Positions 50,797 to 59,346 of a DNA stretch of 64,000 nt are shown piece after piece (within the stretch, counting starts at the first letter, position 1; the number at the start of each line of letters is the position of its first letter). Both the position numbers and the translations under genes were made by a program. The stretch lies in the NCBI RefSeq assembly GCF_004340685.1, contig NZ_SLUN01000014.1, forward strand, positions 1 to 64,000, given 5' to 3'. Below the pieces are notes generated by a model that saw only the letters and a list, made by a program, of their open reading frames with translations, did no database searches and was not told the origin of the DNA. This DNA comes from Hydrogenispora ethanolica. GTDB lineage: Bacteria > Bacillota > UBA4882 > UBA8346.

Positions 50797-51726
50797 ATGG
50801 ATTATGATCTGATAATCGTCGGAGCCGGTCCGGCCGGCATGACCGCGGGGGTCTTCGCGGCCCGCAAGGGGCTGAAGACCGCCATCGTGACCAAGGATGT
50901 CGGAGGCCAGGTCAATTGGACCACCGATATCGAAAACTACATGGGGTTTCAGGAGATCGACGGTCAAGCCCTGATGGAGAAGTTTGAGATCCAGGTCAAG
51001 GAGCTGCAGCTGGAGGAGAAGCTGACTCCCGTCCAGGGCATTCAGCGGGACGGGGAGGGCTTCCGGGTCAGGACCGAGGCCGGGGAGGAGTTGCGCGGCC
51101 GGGCGGTGCTGGTCTGCTCCGGCAAACGTCCCCGGACGCTGAATGTCCCGGGCGAGGTGGAGTTCAGAAACAAAGGGGTCAGCTACTGCTCGACCTGCGA
51201 CGGGCCGCTCTTCAAGAATAAGCCCGTGGCGGTGGTGGGCGGCGGCAATTCCGCCGCCAAGTCGGCGCTGGATCTGGCCAACTACGCCACGGAGATCCAT
51301 CTGATCTCCATGACTCCGCTGACGGCCGATGCCATCCTGGTGGAGCGGCTGAATGGGAATCCCAAAGTGAAGCAGCATATCGAGCACACGGTAACCGAGA
51401 TCCGGGGCGGCCCGACCGTGAACCGGGTGCTGGTGGAGGCGGTCCGGAGCAAGGAGCGTTTCGAAATCCCGGTGCAAGGGGTCTTCATCGAGATCGGCCT
51501 GGAGCCCAATGTGGATTTCCTGGGCGATCTGGTGGAGCGGAACGAGGCCGGAGAGGTCAAGATCGACTGCTGCTGCCGGACCAATGTGGCGGGATTGTAT
51601 GCCGCCGGGGATGTGAGCTCGGTGCCGGAGAAGCAGATCATCGTGGCCGCCGGGGAGGGGGCCAAGGCGGCGATCATCGCCTGGGAGGATCTATTGCACG
51701 CCCGGGAACCGGCCCTGGTCCATTGA
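50797..51726 (+). CDS. Thioredoxin-reductase-like FAD-dependent oxidoreductase
   Basis: A 309-residue flavoprotein. The FAD loop is IIVGAGPAGMTAGVFAARKG, the redox disulfide is CSTC (Cys131, Cys134) in GVSYCSTCDGPLFKNKP, the NAD(P)H loop is VAVVGGGNSAAKSALDLANY, and the closing FAD motif is LYAAGDVSSVPEKQI. By context it reduces the glutaredoxin-like protein encoded just upstream. Classic TrxR has CATC; CSTC keeps the spacing. Confidence 0.92.
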   Translation: MDYDLIIVGAGPAGMTAGVFAARKGLKTAIVTKDVGGQVNWTTDIENYMGFQEIDGQALMEKFEIQVKELQLEEKLTPVQGIQRDGEGFRVRTEAGEELRGRAVLVCSGKRPRTLNVPGEVEFRNKGVSYCSTCDGPLFKNKPVAVVGGGNSAAKSALDLANYATEIHLISMTPLTADAILVERLNGNPKVKQHIEHTVTEIRGGPTVNRVLVEAVRSKERFEIPVQGVFIEIGLEPNVDFLGDLVERNEAGEVKIDCCCRTNVAGLYAAGDVSSVPEKQIIVAAGEGAKAAIIAWEDLLHAREPALVH

Positions 51727-51736
51727 GGATTTCGAG

Positions 51737-51774
51737 CGGCAGGGGCGGCCGGCGGCGGCCCCTGCCGGTTTTTT
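51737..51774 (+). terminator. Terminator between convergent trxB-like and tubZ-like genes
   Basis: CGGCAGGGGC (51737-51746) pairs with GCCCCTGCCG (51758-51767), followed by GTTTTTT. It serves the plus-strand redox pair. Confidence 0.9.
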
Positions 51775-51782
51775 ATCCCCGT

Positions 51783-52967
51783 CTACCTCGGAAACGACCA
51801 ACTGAGGGCCGGTTCTTTCGGCTTGAAGATCGAAAAGTCCAGATCCTCCACGATATAGTCATGATTGCTCTCATTGACGAAGTCCAACAGCGGATCGAGG
51901 TCCACCGCCAATTCCTGCAATTGCCGTTTGGCCTTGATATCCGTCATCTCCCGGTCGACCTGGGCCTTGAGTTCACTGAATTTCTGCTCGGGGAAGGGCA
52001 GTCCGGCCAGGAGGGTGAAGACCTTGATCGGCTTGGCGCCCAGCAGATCCTTCAAGCCGTCTTTGTGGTAGACGCCGCGGCAGAAACGGCCGCTGCTGAC
52101 CCGTTTCTTGATCTCCTCGAAGAGCCGGTTGATCTGCTGCCCGTCCTTGTCGAAGGACTTGGGCCGTTCGATGATCAGGGCGACCGCGGTGGCCCGGTCG
52201 ATATCCCCGCACTCGAAGACGGTGTTCCGCCACATCTCGGTCACGGCCGAGGCCAGCGCCGTTTCGTTCTCGGAAAACTCGATATTGGCCTCGGAAAAGA
52301 TCAGGCAGCCCTTCTCGTAGAACATCCCCTTGTAATCCTCGGTGTCGAACGCGGTGATCGAGGACATCTTGGAGTAGTTGTACAGATTGATGAAATCCTT
52401 ATAAATCAGCGAATTGGCCTCGTCGTAAAACTTCTCGTACGAAAGATTCCCGGCCGAGAGGATCTCCTGCTTTAGCTTGTCGTTATCCACAATGATCATG
52501 CTGCGGAAGTTTTTGCTCAGATTTTGCAGATCGTAAAGCTGTTTGGCGGCGATCAGCGCGTTGACCTTTTCGACGGTGCCTTCGTCGGCGGTGGGCAGGG
52601 TGATGATGGCGCCGTGTTTCTTGCCCATCGCCGCCAGCAGCGTGATCAGCTGGATGATGCCGAGGCTCCCGGTGCCGCCGCCCAGGCCGGCGACGACCCA
52701 GATCAGATCGGCCCGTTCCATGGTCAATTGGATCTTCTCGCGGATCTGATCGCGATAGCGGATGATCGCCAGTTCGCCCAGGCGGATGTTCTTGCCGGCG
52801 CCGCCCTCGGTCACCTTGGTCAATACCCGCAGATGGGGCGGAATGTTATCCAGCTCCGCCAGGTCCGTCTCGGCGGTGTTAATCGCCAGGCACGGAAAGT
52901 CTTTGGCAAAGGCGTTCACGATGTTGCAGCCGCCCTGGCCGATGCCGATGAAACCGAAATTCAACAA
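51783..52967 (-). CDS. TubZ/FtsZ-like tubulin-superfamily GTPase
   Basis: A 394-residue protein with a tubulin/FtsZ fold. The N-terminal nucleotide loop is NFGFIGIGQGGCNIVNAFAK (3-22). The tubulin signature GLGGGTGS is at 94-101, the segment IIVDNDKL at about 158-165, and an acidic T7-like stretch AFDTEDYKG at about 206-214, where FtsZ-type GTPases place the catalytic Asp. The layout and the later block VFTLLAGLPFPEQ recall plasmid TubZ (as I remember it: FGFLGLGMGGC, GLGGGTGTG, AGLPLP) more than FtsZ. It starts at TTG 52967 behind AAAGGAGG, overlapping the wHTH gene by 7 bp. It likely forms filaments. Confidence 0.8.
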   Translation of the reverse strand: MLNFGFIGIGQGGCNIVNAFAKDFPCLAINTAETDLAELDNIPPHLRVLTKVTEGGAGKNIRLGELAIIRYRDQIREKIQLTMERADLIWVVAGLGGGTGSLGIIQLITLLAAMGKKHGAIITLPTADEGTVEKVNALIAAKQLYDLQNLSKNFRSMIIVDNDKLKQEILSAGNLSYEKFYDEANSLIYKDFINLYNYSKMSSITAFDTEDYKGMFYEKGCLIFSEANIEFSENETALASAVTEMWRNTVFECGDIDRATAVALIIERPKSFDKDGQQINRLFEEIKKRVSSGRFCRGVYHKDGLKDLLGAKPIKVFTLLAGLPFPEQKFSELKAQVDREMTDIKAKRQLQELAVDLDPLLDFVNESNHDYIVEDLDFSIFKPKEPALSWSFPR

Positions 52968-53242
52968 ATGCGTGAGCCTCCTTTCTGTTCCCGGTACAGC
53001 GCGAAAAACCGCCGTCCGGCGCTGGACAGGCAATAGACCCGGCTGCGGCCGACCTCGACGCCGTCGATCAGCCCGGCCCCTTCCAAGCGGCGGAGGGCGG
53101 TTTGGGTGGTGGAATAGGAGAGTTCGGTTTTTGTTTTAAGCTGTTCCCGGTTCAAGCTTTCCCGCTGCAATGCAATGAGGATCAATCCGCAGGGACGATC
53201 AAGCCTTGCCGCCAGTTGCTTGATACAATGGTCACAGAGCAT
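52961..53242 (-). CDS. Small winged-helix DNA-binding protein upstream of tubZ-like gene
   Basis: A 93-residue protein with a winged-helix domain: a leading helix RPCGLILIALQRESLNREQL, the HTH LKTKTELSYSTTQTALRRLE, and a wing GAGLIDGVEVGRSRVYCLSS, then a C-terminal helix. Cysteines C3, C6 and C18 could bind metal. The start ATG follows AGGAGGG. It ends 7 bp inside the start of the TubZ-like gene, an arrangement reminiscent of tubR-tubZ partition operons, in which TubR is a small winged-helix protein. MarR/ArsR-like regulators are the alternative. Confidence 0.78.
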   Translation of the reverse strand: MLCDHCIKQLAARLDRPCGLILIALQRESLNREQLKTKTELSYSTTQTALRRLEGAGLIDGVEVGRSRVYCLSSAGRRFFALYREQKGGSRIC

Positions 53243-53256
53243 CGATGATCCCTCCT

Positions 53257-53289
53257 GAATTCAATATATATGAGAAAGATATCGAATTC
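53257..53289 (-). promoter_or_regulatory. Paired GAATTC sites upstream of the wHTH-tubZ genes
   Basis: GAATTC at 53257-53262 and at 53284-53289 (both within TGAATTC on one strand), 27 bp apart, flank an AT-rich stretch with ATATATA. They lie just before the wHTH start, where a promoter and its autoregulatory operator are expected. A third copy lies in the perfect palindrome CGATGAATTCATCG at 53475-53488. Confidence 0.4.
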
Positions 53290-53729
53290 ATTACAAAAGC
53301 CGGTCCAGGCCGGGTTTGTCCCTCGCCCGCCCGGGAAAAGCGGGAGGACGGATAAACAGAGAGCAGGGGAGCTAACTATCTTCAGCCGAACTCCCCTGCC
53401 CGGAAGAGGCTGGCAGATTGCTCCACCAACCCCTATCATCATTATAAGCGGCGGCGGCCGGAATTATGCTTGATCGATGAATTCATCGCCCAAACAGGGT
53501 AGAATCTCCGGGAAGGAAGGCTCGCCCCGGAAGGAGAGGCCCGGTTTATTACTTAATATAAGATGGGATAGCGGATAGCGGCGCCTTTCGTTCGCAAACC
53601 GCCCACGGGGCAGCCGCCGAAAAACGGACCGGCGGATCAAAAGCGCGGTGTCCGGCAGGAAATTCGCGGGCGGTTGGGGAAATAATAAAAATGCAATCCA
53701 ATCGGCAATCTTTTGGAGGAAACCAGCTC
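53290..53729. other. Intergenic region between divergent wHTH-tubZ and racemase genes
   Basis: A 440-bp gap. It contains the 9-bp inverted repeat GCAGGGGAG/CTCCCCTGC (53363-53399), GC-rich palindromic bits near 53330, and CGATGAATTCATCG (53475-53488). No tandem iteron array like a plasmid tubC centromere is visible here. TTTTGGAGGAAACC at its end serves the racemase gene. Confidence 0.5.
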
Positions 53730-54431
53730 ATGTCCAATCCGCTCATCGGCATCCTCGCCGGCATGGGGCCGCGTTCGACCGCCCCGTTCCTGGAGGCGGT
53801 CTACGACCAATGCCAGCTTCAATACGGCGCGAAGTACGATATCGACTATCCGCCGCTGCTCGTCTATTCGTTGCCGACCCCGTTCTACCTGGACCGGCCG
53901 CTCGACCATGCGGCGCTCCAGGCGGCGATTCTCGCCGGACTGCGCCAGCTGGAGTCGGCCGGGGTCAGCTTCATCGCCATGCCCTGCAATACCGCCCACC
54001 GTTACTTCGAACCCTTGCAGCGGGCGATCGGCGTTCCGTTATTGAACATCGTCGCCGAGGCGCTCCGCGATCTGCCGTCCGGGCCGCGGCGGGTGGCGCT
54101 TTTCGCGACCCCGTCCACGCTGGAGGCTGGGGTGTACCAGGCGGGACTGGCCGCCGCCGGCCATCCATGGCTTCATGAGCCGGAGTGGCAGGAGCGGGTC
54201 ACCGCGCTTATCGGGATGATCAAGGCCCGGGCGGAGCGCGGGGCCGTTCTGGAAGCATGGCGCGGGTTGACTGCGGCGGTGCGGGGAGCCGGGGCCGATA
54301 CCGCGATTCTGGCCTGCACCGATCTGAGCCCGTTGAAGCCGGAGACCCCATCCGGGCTGCTGGCGCTGGATTCGGGGGAGGCTCTGGCCAAAGCGGTGAT
54401 CGCCCGCTATTTGAGCCTGCGCCGGGAATAA
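53730..54431 (+). CDS. Aspartate/glutamate racemase-family protein
   Basis: A 233-residue enzyme of the Asp/Glu racemase fold. The two catalytic cysteines are Cys86 (FIAMPCNTAH) and Cys196 (AILACTDLS), and the N-terminal GILAGMGPRSTAPFLEAV is characteristic of the aspartate-racemase branch. The start ATG 53730 follows GGAGG; the frame is open 13 codons earlier. Some members act on other amino acids or are hydantoin racemases, so the substrate is inferred. Confidence 0.87.
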   Translation: MSNPLIGILAGMGPRSTAPFLEAVYDQCQLQYGAKYDIDYPPLLVYSLPTPFYLDRPLDHAALQAAILAGLRQLESAGVSFIAMPCNTAHRYFEPLQRAIGVPLLNIVAEALRDLPSGPRRVALFATPSTLEAGVYQAGLAAAGHPWLHEPEWQERVTALIGMIKARAERGAVLEAWRGLTAAVRGAGADTAILACTDLSPLKPETPSGLLALDSGEALAKAVIARYLSLRRE

Positions 54432-54482
54432 TCTGGGCGGGTCGCCGTCATGACGGGCGTCCCGAAATGGAGGGAATTGCTG

Positions 54483-55133
54483 TTGTTCGATTTTGACCTG
54501 CGTCAGACGCTGTTAACACTGCCGGCGATCCTGTTCGGCCTGTGCTTTCACGAGTTCAGCCACGGTTATGCCGCCTACAAACTGGGGGATCCCACCCCCA
54601 AGGAACAGGGCCGCCTGACCTTGAATCCGCTGACCCATGTGGACCCCATCGGTTTCCTGCTGCTGTTGATCGCCCATTTCGGCTGGGCCAAGCCGGTGCA
54701 GATCAACCCGGAAGCCTTCAAGCACCCCAAACGGGACGAGATCCTGGTGGCGCTGGCCGGCCCCGCCGCCAACCTGCTGACCGCCTTCGTTTTCGCGGTC
54801 CTGGTCAAGCTGGCCATCGATCTGCGCTGGTACGCCATACCGACCTATGGCGCGCCGCTGATGACCATCCTGATCTATTTCATCCAGATCAACCTGGTCC
54901 TGGCCTTCTTCAACCTGTTGCCTTTCCCGCCGCTGGACGGCTCGCACCTTTTCATGGTGTTGCTGCCGGACCGCTGGCAATCCTTGAAGTGGAACCTCTA
55001 TCGCTACGGCAGCCTGTTTTTGCTGGTCATCATTCTGCTGCAGTATTACACGCCGATCCACCTGCTGCAGCCGCTTAGCGCGGCGGTTCAGGCGGTTTAC
55101 AAGGGCTTTTTTCAATTGTTGGGCGTCCGGTAG
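54483..55133 (+). CDS. Site-2 protease family (M50) membrane metalloprotease
   Basis: A 216-residue membrane protein with the zinc motif HEFSH (about 23-27) in FGLCFHEFSHGYAAYKLGDP, and the third-ligand motif NLLPFPPLDGSHLF near residue 147. About six helices are predicted. It is the minimal M50B type without PDZ domain, common next to housekeeping genes; its substrate is unknown. I start at TTG 54483 because TGGAGGGAA precedes it; ATG 54450 upstream has a weak site and would add 11 residues. Confidence 0.88.
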   Translation: MFDFDLRQTLLTLPAILFGLCFHEFSHGYAAYKLGDPTPKEQGRLTLNPLTHVDPIGFLLLLIAHFGWAKPVQINPEAFKHPKRDEILVALAGPAANLLTAFVFAVLVKLAIDLRWYAIPTYGAPLMTILIYFIQINLVLAFFNLLPFPPLDGSHLFMVLLPDRWQSLKWNLYRYGSLFLLVIILLQYYTPIHLLQPLSAAVQAVYKGFFQLLGVR

Positions 55134-55212
55134 CCGGGCCGCCAGAGCCTGCCGCGCTGTGGTACGGGCTGGAATATCCGCAGCAACCGAATCTCCGCAA
55201 GTTGCGTTTTGG

Positions 55213-55238
55213 GCGCTCATCTGAGGATGAGCGCTTTT
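55213..55238 (+). terminator. Terminator after the M50 protease gene
   Basis: GCGCTCATC (55213-55221) pairs with GATGAGCGC (55226-55234), followed by TTTTT. Confidence 0.88.
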
Positions 55239-55317
55239 TCGCGCGCTGAATCCCGGAAAGAATTCTCCAGATAAAATAAATCTTAAAAATTTCACGCAAA
55301 GTTGTTACATTTTTGAC

Positions 55318-55346
55318 TTGTCATTCCCCGCCTTCGTCCCTAGAAT
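55318..55346 (+). promoter_or_regulatory. Candidate promoter of the GH78/sugar ABC operon
   Basis: TTGTCA (55318-55323) and TAGAAT (55341-55346) are 17 bp apart, about 190 bp upstream of the GH78 gene. The predicted transcript would begin near 55353 and carry the inverted dispersed element in its leader. Confidence 0.5.
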
Positions 55347-55424
55347 GGGGATCATCCTTTCCGGATCAGGCCCGTCATAATTCCAGCATTTTTAAAGCCA
55401 TGTTAAAGTCCTTTAAATCGATAA

Positions 55425-55520
55425 AAGCGTCCTGGAAAGAGTTTTGAAATGACTTTATCACTGGCTTTTCTGAGCTTTTGTGAACACCCCGACCTTCGGA
55501 CGGGGTTTATCACAACGCTT
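55425..55520 (-). repeat. Dispersed inverted-repeat element, copy 6 (deleted, inverted)
   Basis: A 96-bp copy of the 1190 element in reverse orientation. The end AAGCGTTGTGATAAA and hairpin (as CCCCGTCCGAAGGTCGGGG) are retained with compensating changes; most of the opposite arm (TTTATCACATG) is missing. Flanks are ATAA and TTAA, not a clean duplication. It ends 19 bp before the GH78 start codon, between the candidate promoter and the gene. Confidence 0.8.
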
Positions 55521-55539
55521 TTAAGGGGGGAGAGAGCCG

Positions 55540-57735
55540 ATGGAGAAAGAATGGACTGCAAAATGGATTATGGACCCCCGCTTCGCCGGGCTGGCTCCGC
55601 TCGATCTGTTGCATAAACAGTTGGCCCCGGTCCGGCTGCCGGAGCACCGCCCGGAGCTGCAAAACCACCATATGCTCGTACGAAAGACATTTGATTGGGT
55701 GCAGCGGCCGGGGGCGGCGGCCTTCCTGGAGATTACGGCCGACGATTATTACAAGCTCTACATCAACGGCCGCTTTGTCGGCCAGGGCCCGGCGCCGGGA
55801 TACGCCTGGCATTATTTTTATAACCGCTACGAGGTGACCCCCTACCTCCGGGACGGCCGGAACGTCATCGCCGCGCACCTCTATTATCAGGGACTGATCA
55901 ACCGGGTCTGGAACAGCGGCGACTACCGCCAGGGCATGCTGGCGGAGTTATGGAGCGGGGACCGCTTGCTGCTGGCGACCGACCGGTCCTGGAAATACCG
56001 CATCGCCCGGGAATTCACCGGCCGGGAGACTTTCGGCTACGAGACGCAGTTCGTCGAGGAGATCGACAGCCGGCTCCGGGAGCGCGGCTGGCTGGAGCCG
56101 GACTTTGACGACCGGCATTGGGAGGAGCCTCATGAAAACCGCGCCGACGACCACCGGCTGGTGCTGCAAGAGACGCCGCCGCTCCAGGTCTATCCGGTGC
56201 GGCCGGCCGGGGTCCGCGAGCTCGGCCCCGGCCATTACCTGCTCGATTTCGGGCGGGAGATCACCGGCCAGTTCGTGATGGCGGCCCGGGGCGCCGCCGG
56301 CCAGACGGTCGAGATTCGCCAGGGCGAGGAGCTGGAAGCCGGCGGCGAGCGGGTCCGCTACCAGCTGCGTTGCAATTGCAATTACCGCGACCGATGGATC
56401 TTATCGGGCGCGCCCGACGCCTGGGAACCCTATGATTACAAGGCCTTCCGCTATGTGGAGCTGATGGCGCCGGCCGGAGTCCTGCGGCCGGAGAGCTTCG
56501 CCGCGATCGTCCGGCACTATCCGCTCGATGAGACGAAGTGCCGGTTCGGCTCCTCGGACCCGCTGCTCAACGGCATCTGGAGCATCTGCGCCCAGGGGGT
56601 CCGCTGCGGCGCGCAGGAAGTCTTCGTGGACTGCCCGAGCCGGGAGAAAGGGCAGTATCTGGGGGACGCCACCATTACCAGCCACGCCCATATGTATCTC
56701 AGCGGCGACCTCCGCCTGACTGGGAAGCTGCTGGGCGACTTCGCCCGGTCGGCCCGGATCTGCCCGGGCCTGATGGCGGTGGCGCCGGGCGGCTTCATGC
56801 AGGAGATCGCCGACTTTTCCCTGCAATGGCCGTTGCAACTGCTCCAGTATTACCGGCAAAGCGGCGATCTGGAGTTGCTGCGGGAGATGGCGCCGGTGGC
56901 CGAAGGGGTGCTGCAATACTTCCGGCGCTTCCAAAGGCCCGATGGCCTGCTGGAGAACGTGAAGGAGAAATGGAACCTGGTGGATTGGCCGGAGAACCTG
57001 CGGGACGGTTATGATTTCGACCTGTCGCAGCCAGTGGTCGGAGACGGCTGCCACAATGTGATCAACGCCTTTTTCTGCGGCACCGTCAAGACGGTCAACA
57101 CCATCCGGGAGCTCCTGGGCATCGCCTATCAGGACGAGTTCCCGGCGTTGCGGGAGGCTTTCATCCGGGCGTTTTACCGGCCCGATCTGAAATTGCTGGC
57201 CGATTCCACGGTTTCCGGCCATACCGCCCTGCACGCCAACTCGATCGCCCTATTCTTCGACCTGGTCCCGGCGGAGGCCCGGGAGAGCGTGGTGGACCTA
57301 ATCCGGCGCAAGGGAATGAGCTGCGGGGTGCATAACGCCTATTTCCTCCTGAAAGGGCTGGCGGGGATCGGCCGGCATGAGCTGGTCTATCAACTGCTCA
57401 CCGCCGACGGCGAGCATTCCTGGGCCAACATGCTGCGCGAGGGGGCCACCGCCTGCTTCGAAGCCTGGGGGAAGGAGCAGAAATGGAACACCAGCCTCTG
57501 CCACCCCTGGGCCAGCGCGCCCATTCCGGTCCTGATCGAGGATATCGCCGGTTTGAAACCGGCCCGGCCCGGCTGGAGCGAGGCGTTTTTTACGCCCCAT
57601 ATTCCGGCGGGACTGAAATACCTGGCGATCGAGTTTCAGACGGTCCGGGGGAGATTCCGGATGGTGGCCCGGGACGGCCGGGCGGAGCTGGAGGCCCCGC
57701 CCGGCGTGCGGATTGTCGGCTCCGACCGGAAGTGA
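55540..57735 (+). CDS. GH78 family (alpha-L-rhamnosidase-like) glycoside hydrolase
   Basis: A 731-residue protein. The N-terminal beta domains (about 1-330) include FLEITADDYYKLYINGRFVG and LRDGRNVIAAHLYYQG, followed by an (alpha/alpha)6 barrel with EVFVDCPSREKGQYLGDATI, where the DCP-RE acid is the general-acid position, and the closing GATACFEAWGKEQKWNTSLC, then HPWASAPI. No signal peptide is present, so it acts on oligosaccharides brought in by the importer encoded downstream. The start ATG follows GGGGGGAGAG at the edge of the repeat. Confidence 0.88.
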   Translation: MEKEWTAKWIMDPRFAGLAPLDLLHKQLAPVRLPEHRPELQNHHMLVRKTFDWVQRPGAAAFLEITADDYYKLYINGRFVGQGPAPGYAWHYFYNRYEVTPYLRDGRNVIAAHLYYQGLINRVWNSGDYRQGMLAELWSGDRLLLATDRSWKYRIAREFTGRETFGYETQFVEEIDSRLRERGWLEPDFDDRHWEEPHENRADDHRLVLQETPPLQVYPVRPAGVRELGPGHYLLDFGREITGQFVMAARGAAGQTVEIRQGEELEAGGERVRYQLRCNCNYRDRWILSGAPDAWEPYDYKAFRYVELMAPAGVLRPESFAAIVRHYPLDETKCRFGSSDPLLNGIWSICAQGVRCGAQEVFVDCPSREKGQYLGDATITSHAHMYLSGDLRLTGKLLGDFARSARICPGLMAVAPGGFMQEIADFSLQWPLQLLQYYRQSGDLELLREMAPVAEGVLQYFRRFQRPDGLLENVKEKWNLVDWPENLRDGYDFDLSQPVVGDGCHNVINAFFCGTVKTVNTIRELLGIAYQDEFPALREAFIRAFYRPDLKLLADSTVSGHTALHANSIALFFDLVPAEARESVVDLIRRKGMSCGVHNAYFLLKGLAGIGRHELVYQLLTADGEHSWANMLREGATACFEAWGKEQKWNTSLCHPWASAPIPVLIEDIAGLKPARPGWSEAFFTPHIPAGLKYLAIEFQTVRGRFRMVARDGRAELEAPPGVRIVGSDRK

Positions 57736-57903
57736 AGCCGGCTCCGGCCGGCCGCGAATGAAGTTCCCTGCGCCGGACCAACATCATCATATTTTATCCC
57801 CATTGTCGTAATTCCGTAACTTAAAATTAAACAGCGACTACGGTAGAATGAAGCGCAAGAGCGGGGAATGCTCCGCTCATCCTATCAAAAGGGGGAGAGA
57901 AAG

Positions 57904-59277
57904 TTGCAGAAGAGTTTCATAAAAAAAACCCGGGTCCGTTTATGGATGGCCGTGGCGCTGCTCATCGCCGGGTTGGCCTGGGGGACGACCTACGCCGCGG
58001 CTCCGAAGGTGAAGATCAAAGTCTGGACCATGAACCGGCACGACGCGGAGTATATGACGGCCATGGTGAATCAGTTCAACAAGCAAAACAAGGATAACAT
58101 CGAGATCGTGTACCAGATCTTCACCGACAACTATCAGCAGACCCTGGATCTGGCCTATGCCACCGGCGAAGCGCCCGACGTATTCATGGACGCCACCGGG
58201 GTGTATGAGAAACGGCTTCCCGCCGGCGATCTGGCCGCGCTGGATTCCTATCTGACCCCGGCCTTTAAGAAACGGTTCGGCAACGGAGCATTTCTCGACG
58301 GAATCAACATGGAGAAAGGCAGCATCTATTCCCTGCCGGCTATCGGGACCACGCCGCGGCTGATCTATAATAAAAGCATCTTTAAGCGGGCGGGGATCAA
58401 GTCGCCTCCCCGGACCGTGGCGGAGATGGCTAGGGACGCCAAATTGATCAGCACCAAGCTGAGCAAAGAGGGGATCTTCGGCTATGCCCAGAATTTCAAG
58501 AACCCGACCCAGGCCCTGTCGCGCTCGGTCGATTACATCATGATGCGGAGCGGCGGCGTTCGGGAGGGGTACGACTTCAAGACCGGCAAATTCGACTTTA
58601 CGGGATATAAGCCGATCCTGCAGGCCTATAAAGAGATCTTCAGCTCCAACGGCGCCTTCCCGGGCTGCGAATCGCTGGATATCGACCCGTTGCGGACCCA
58701 ATTCGCCGCGGGCAAGATCGGGATGTATATCTCCTGGACCCACTCCGAGCCGGGAGTCTATCAAAACCAGTTCCCCACCAAAGAAGCCTGGGATATGGCG
58801 CCCTTGCCCACCATCAGAGGGGTCAAAGGCTCCAACCGGATCAACCTGGCGGGCCGTTTTTGGCTGATGAACAGCAAGACCAAGTCTCCCAAAGACGCCT
58901 GGAAGGTGATGGAGTTCCTGTACAGCGATTCGTTGCTGGGCGGTTATTACGAGCGCGGCTTGGGCCTGGTGATGGTCCCCTCCGCGGTGAAAAAGGCCAA
59001 AAAACCGGAGACGGTCCAAAAATGGCCGGCCATCCAATTCGACAAGCACGACAAGATCTGGCCAAATATCCCGCTCAATGTGCGGCCCGAGGGGAAAGAC
59101 ATGTATCAGGTCTTCGCCGAGATCATCTTCGGCGCCACGGACCTCGACCGGGGCCTCGCCGACCTCAACGCCCGATATAATCAAGCCTTTGACAAGGCGG
59201 TCAGCGAGCATAAGAGCACCCGCATCGTCTATCCGAATTTCAATCCCGCCGAACCGGGCAAGGTCTTCCAGAAGTAA
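57904..59277 (+). CDS. Extracellular sugar-binding protein of ABC transporter
   Basis: A 457-residue family-1 solute-binding protein. A hydrophobic signal (LWMAVALLIAGLAWGTTYAA) leads to the mature start PKVKIKVWTMNRHDAEYMTA and the typical central AQTLDLAYATGEAPDVF-like segment (here QTLDLAYATGEAPDVFMDAT) and WDMAPLPTIRGVKGSNRINL. There is no lipobox. The start is TTG 57904 behind GGGGGAGAG. With the two permeases and the GH78 enzyme it suggests import of rhamnose-containing oligosaccharides. Confidence 0.9.
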   Translation: MQKSFIKKTRVRLWMAVALLIAGLAWGTTYAAAPKVKIKVWTMNRHDAEYMTAMVNQFNKQNKDNIEIVYQIFTDNYQQTLDLAYATGEAPDVFMDATGVYEKRLPAGDLAALDSYLTPAFKKRFGNGAFLDGINMEKGSIYSLPAIGTTPRLIYNKSIFKRAGIKSPPRTVAEMARDAKLISTKLSKEGIFGYAQNFKNPTQALSRSVDYIMMRSGGVREGYDFKTGKFDFTGYKPILQAYKEIFSSNGAFPGCESLDIDPLRTQFAAGKIGMYISWTHSEPGVYQNQFPTKEAWDMAPLPTIRGVKGSNRINLAGRFWLMNSKTKSPKDAWKVMEFLYSDSLLGGYYERGLGLVMVPSAVKKAKKPETVQKWPAIQFDKHDKIWPNIPLNVRPEGKDMYQVFAEIIFGATDLDRGLADLNARYNQAFDKAVSEHKSTRIVYPNFNPAEPGKVFQK

Positions 59278-59346
59278 CTCAAACGAGTGGAAAACGCGGC
59301 GGCTACGGATTGAAACGTAGCCGTCGCCCGTAAGGAGAACAATCCG

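Noticed and set aside
53290-53729. tubC-like centromere iterons upstream of the wHTH-tubZ genes
   Set aside because: No tandem iterons are visible; only GAATTC pairs and isolated palindromes, too few to call a centromere.
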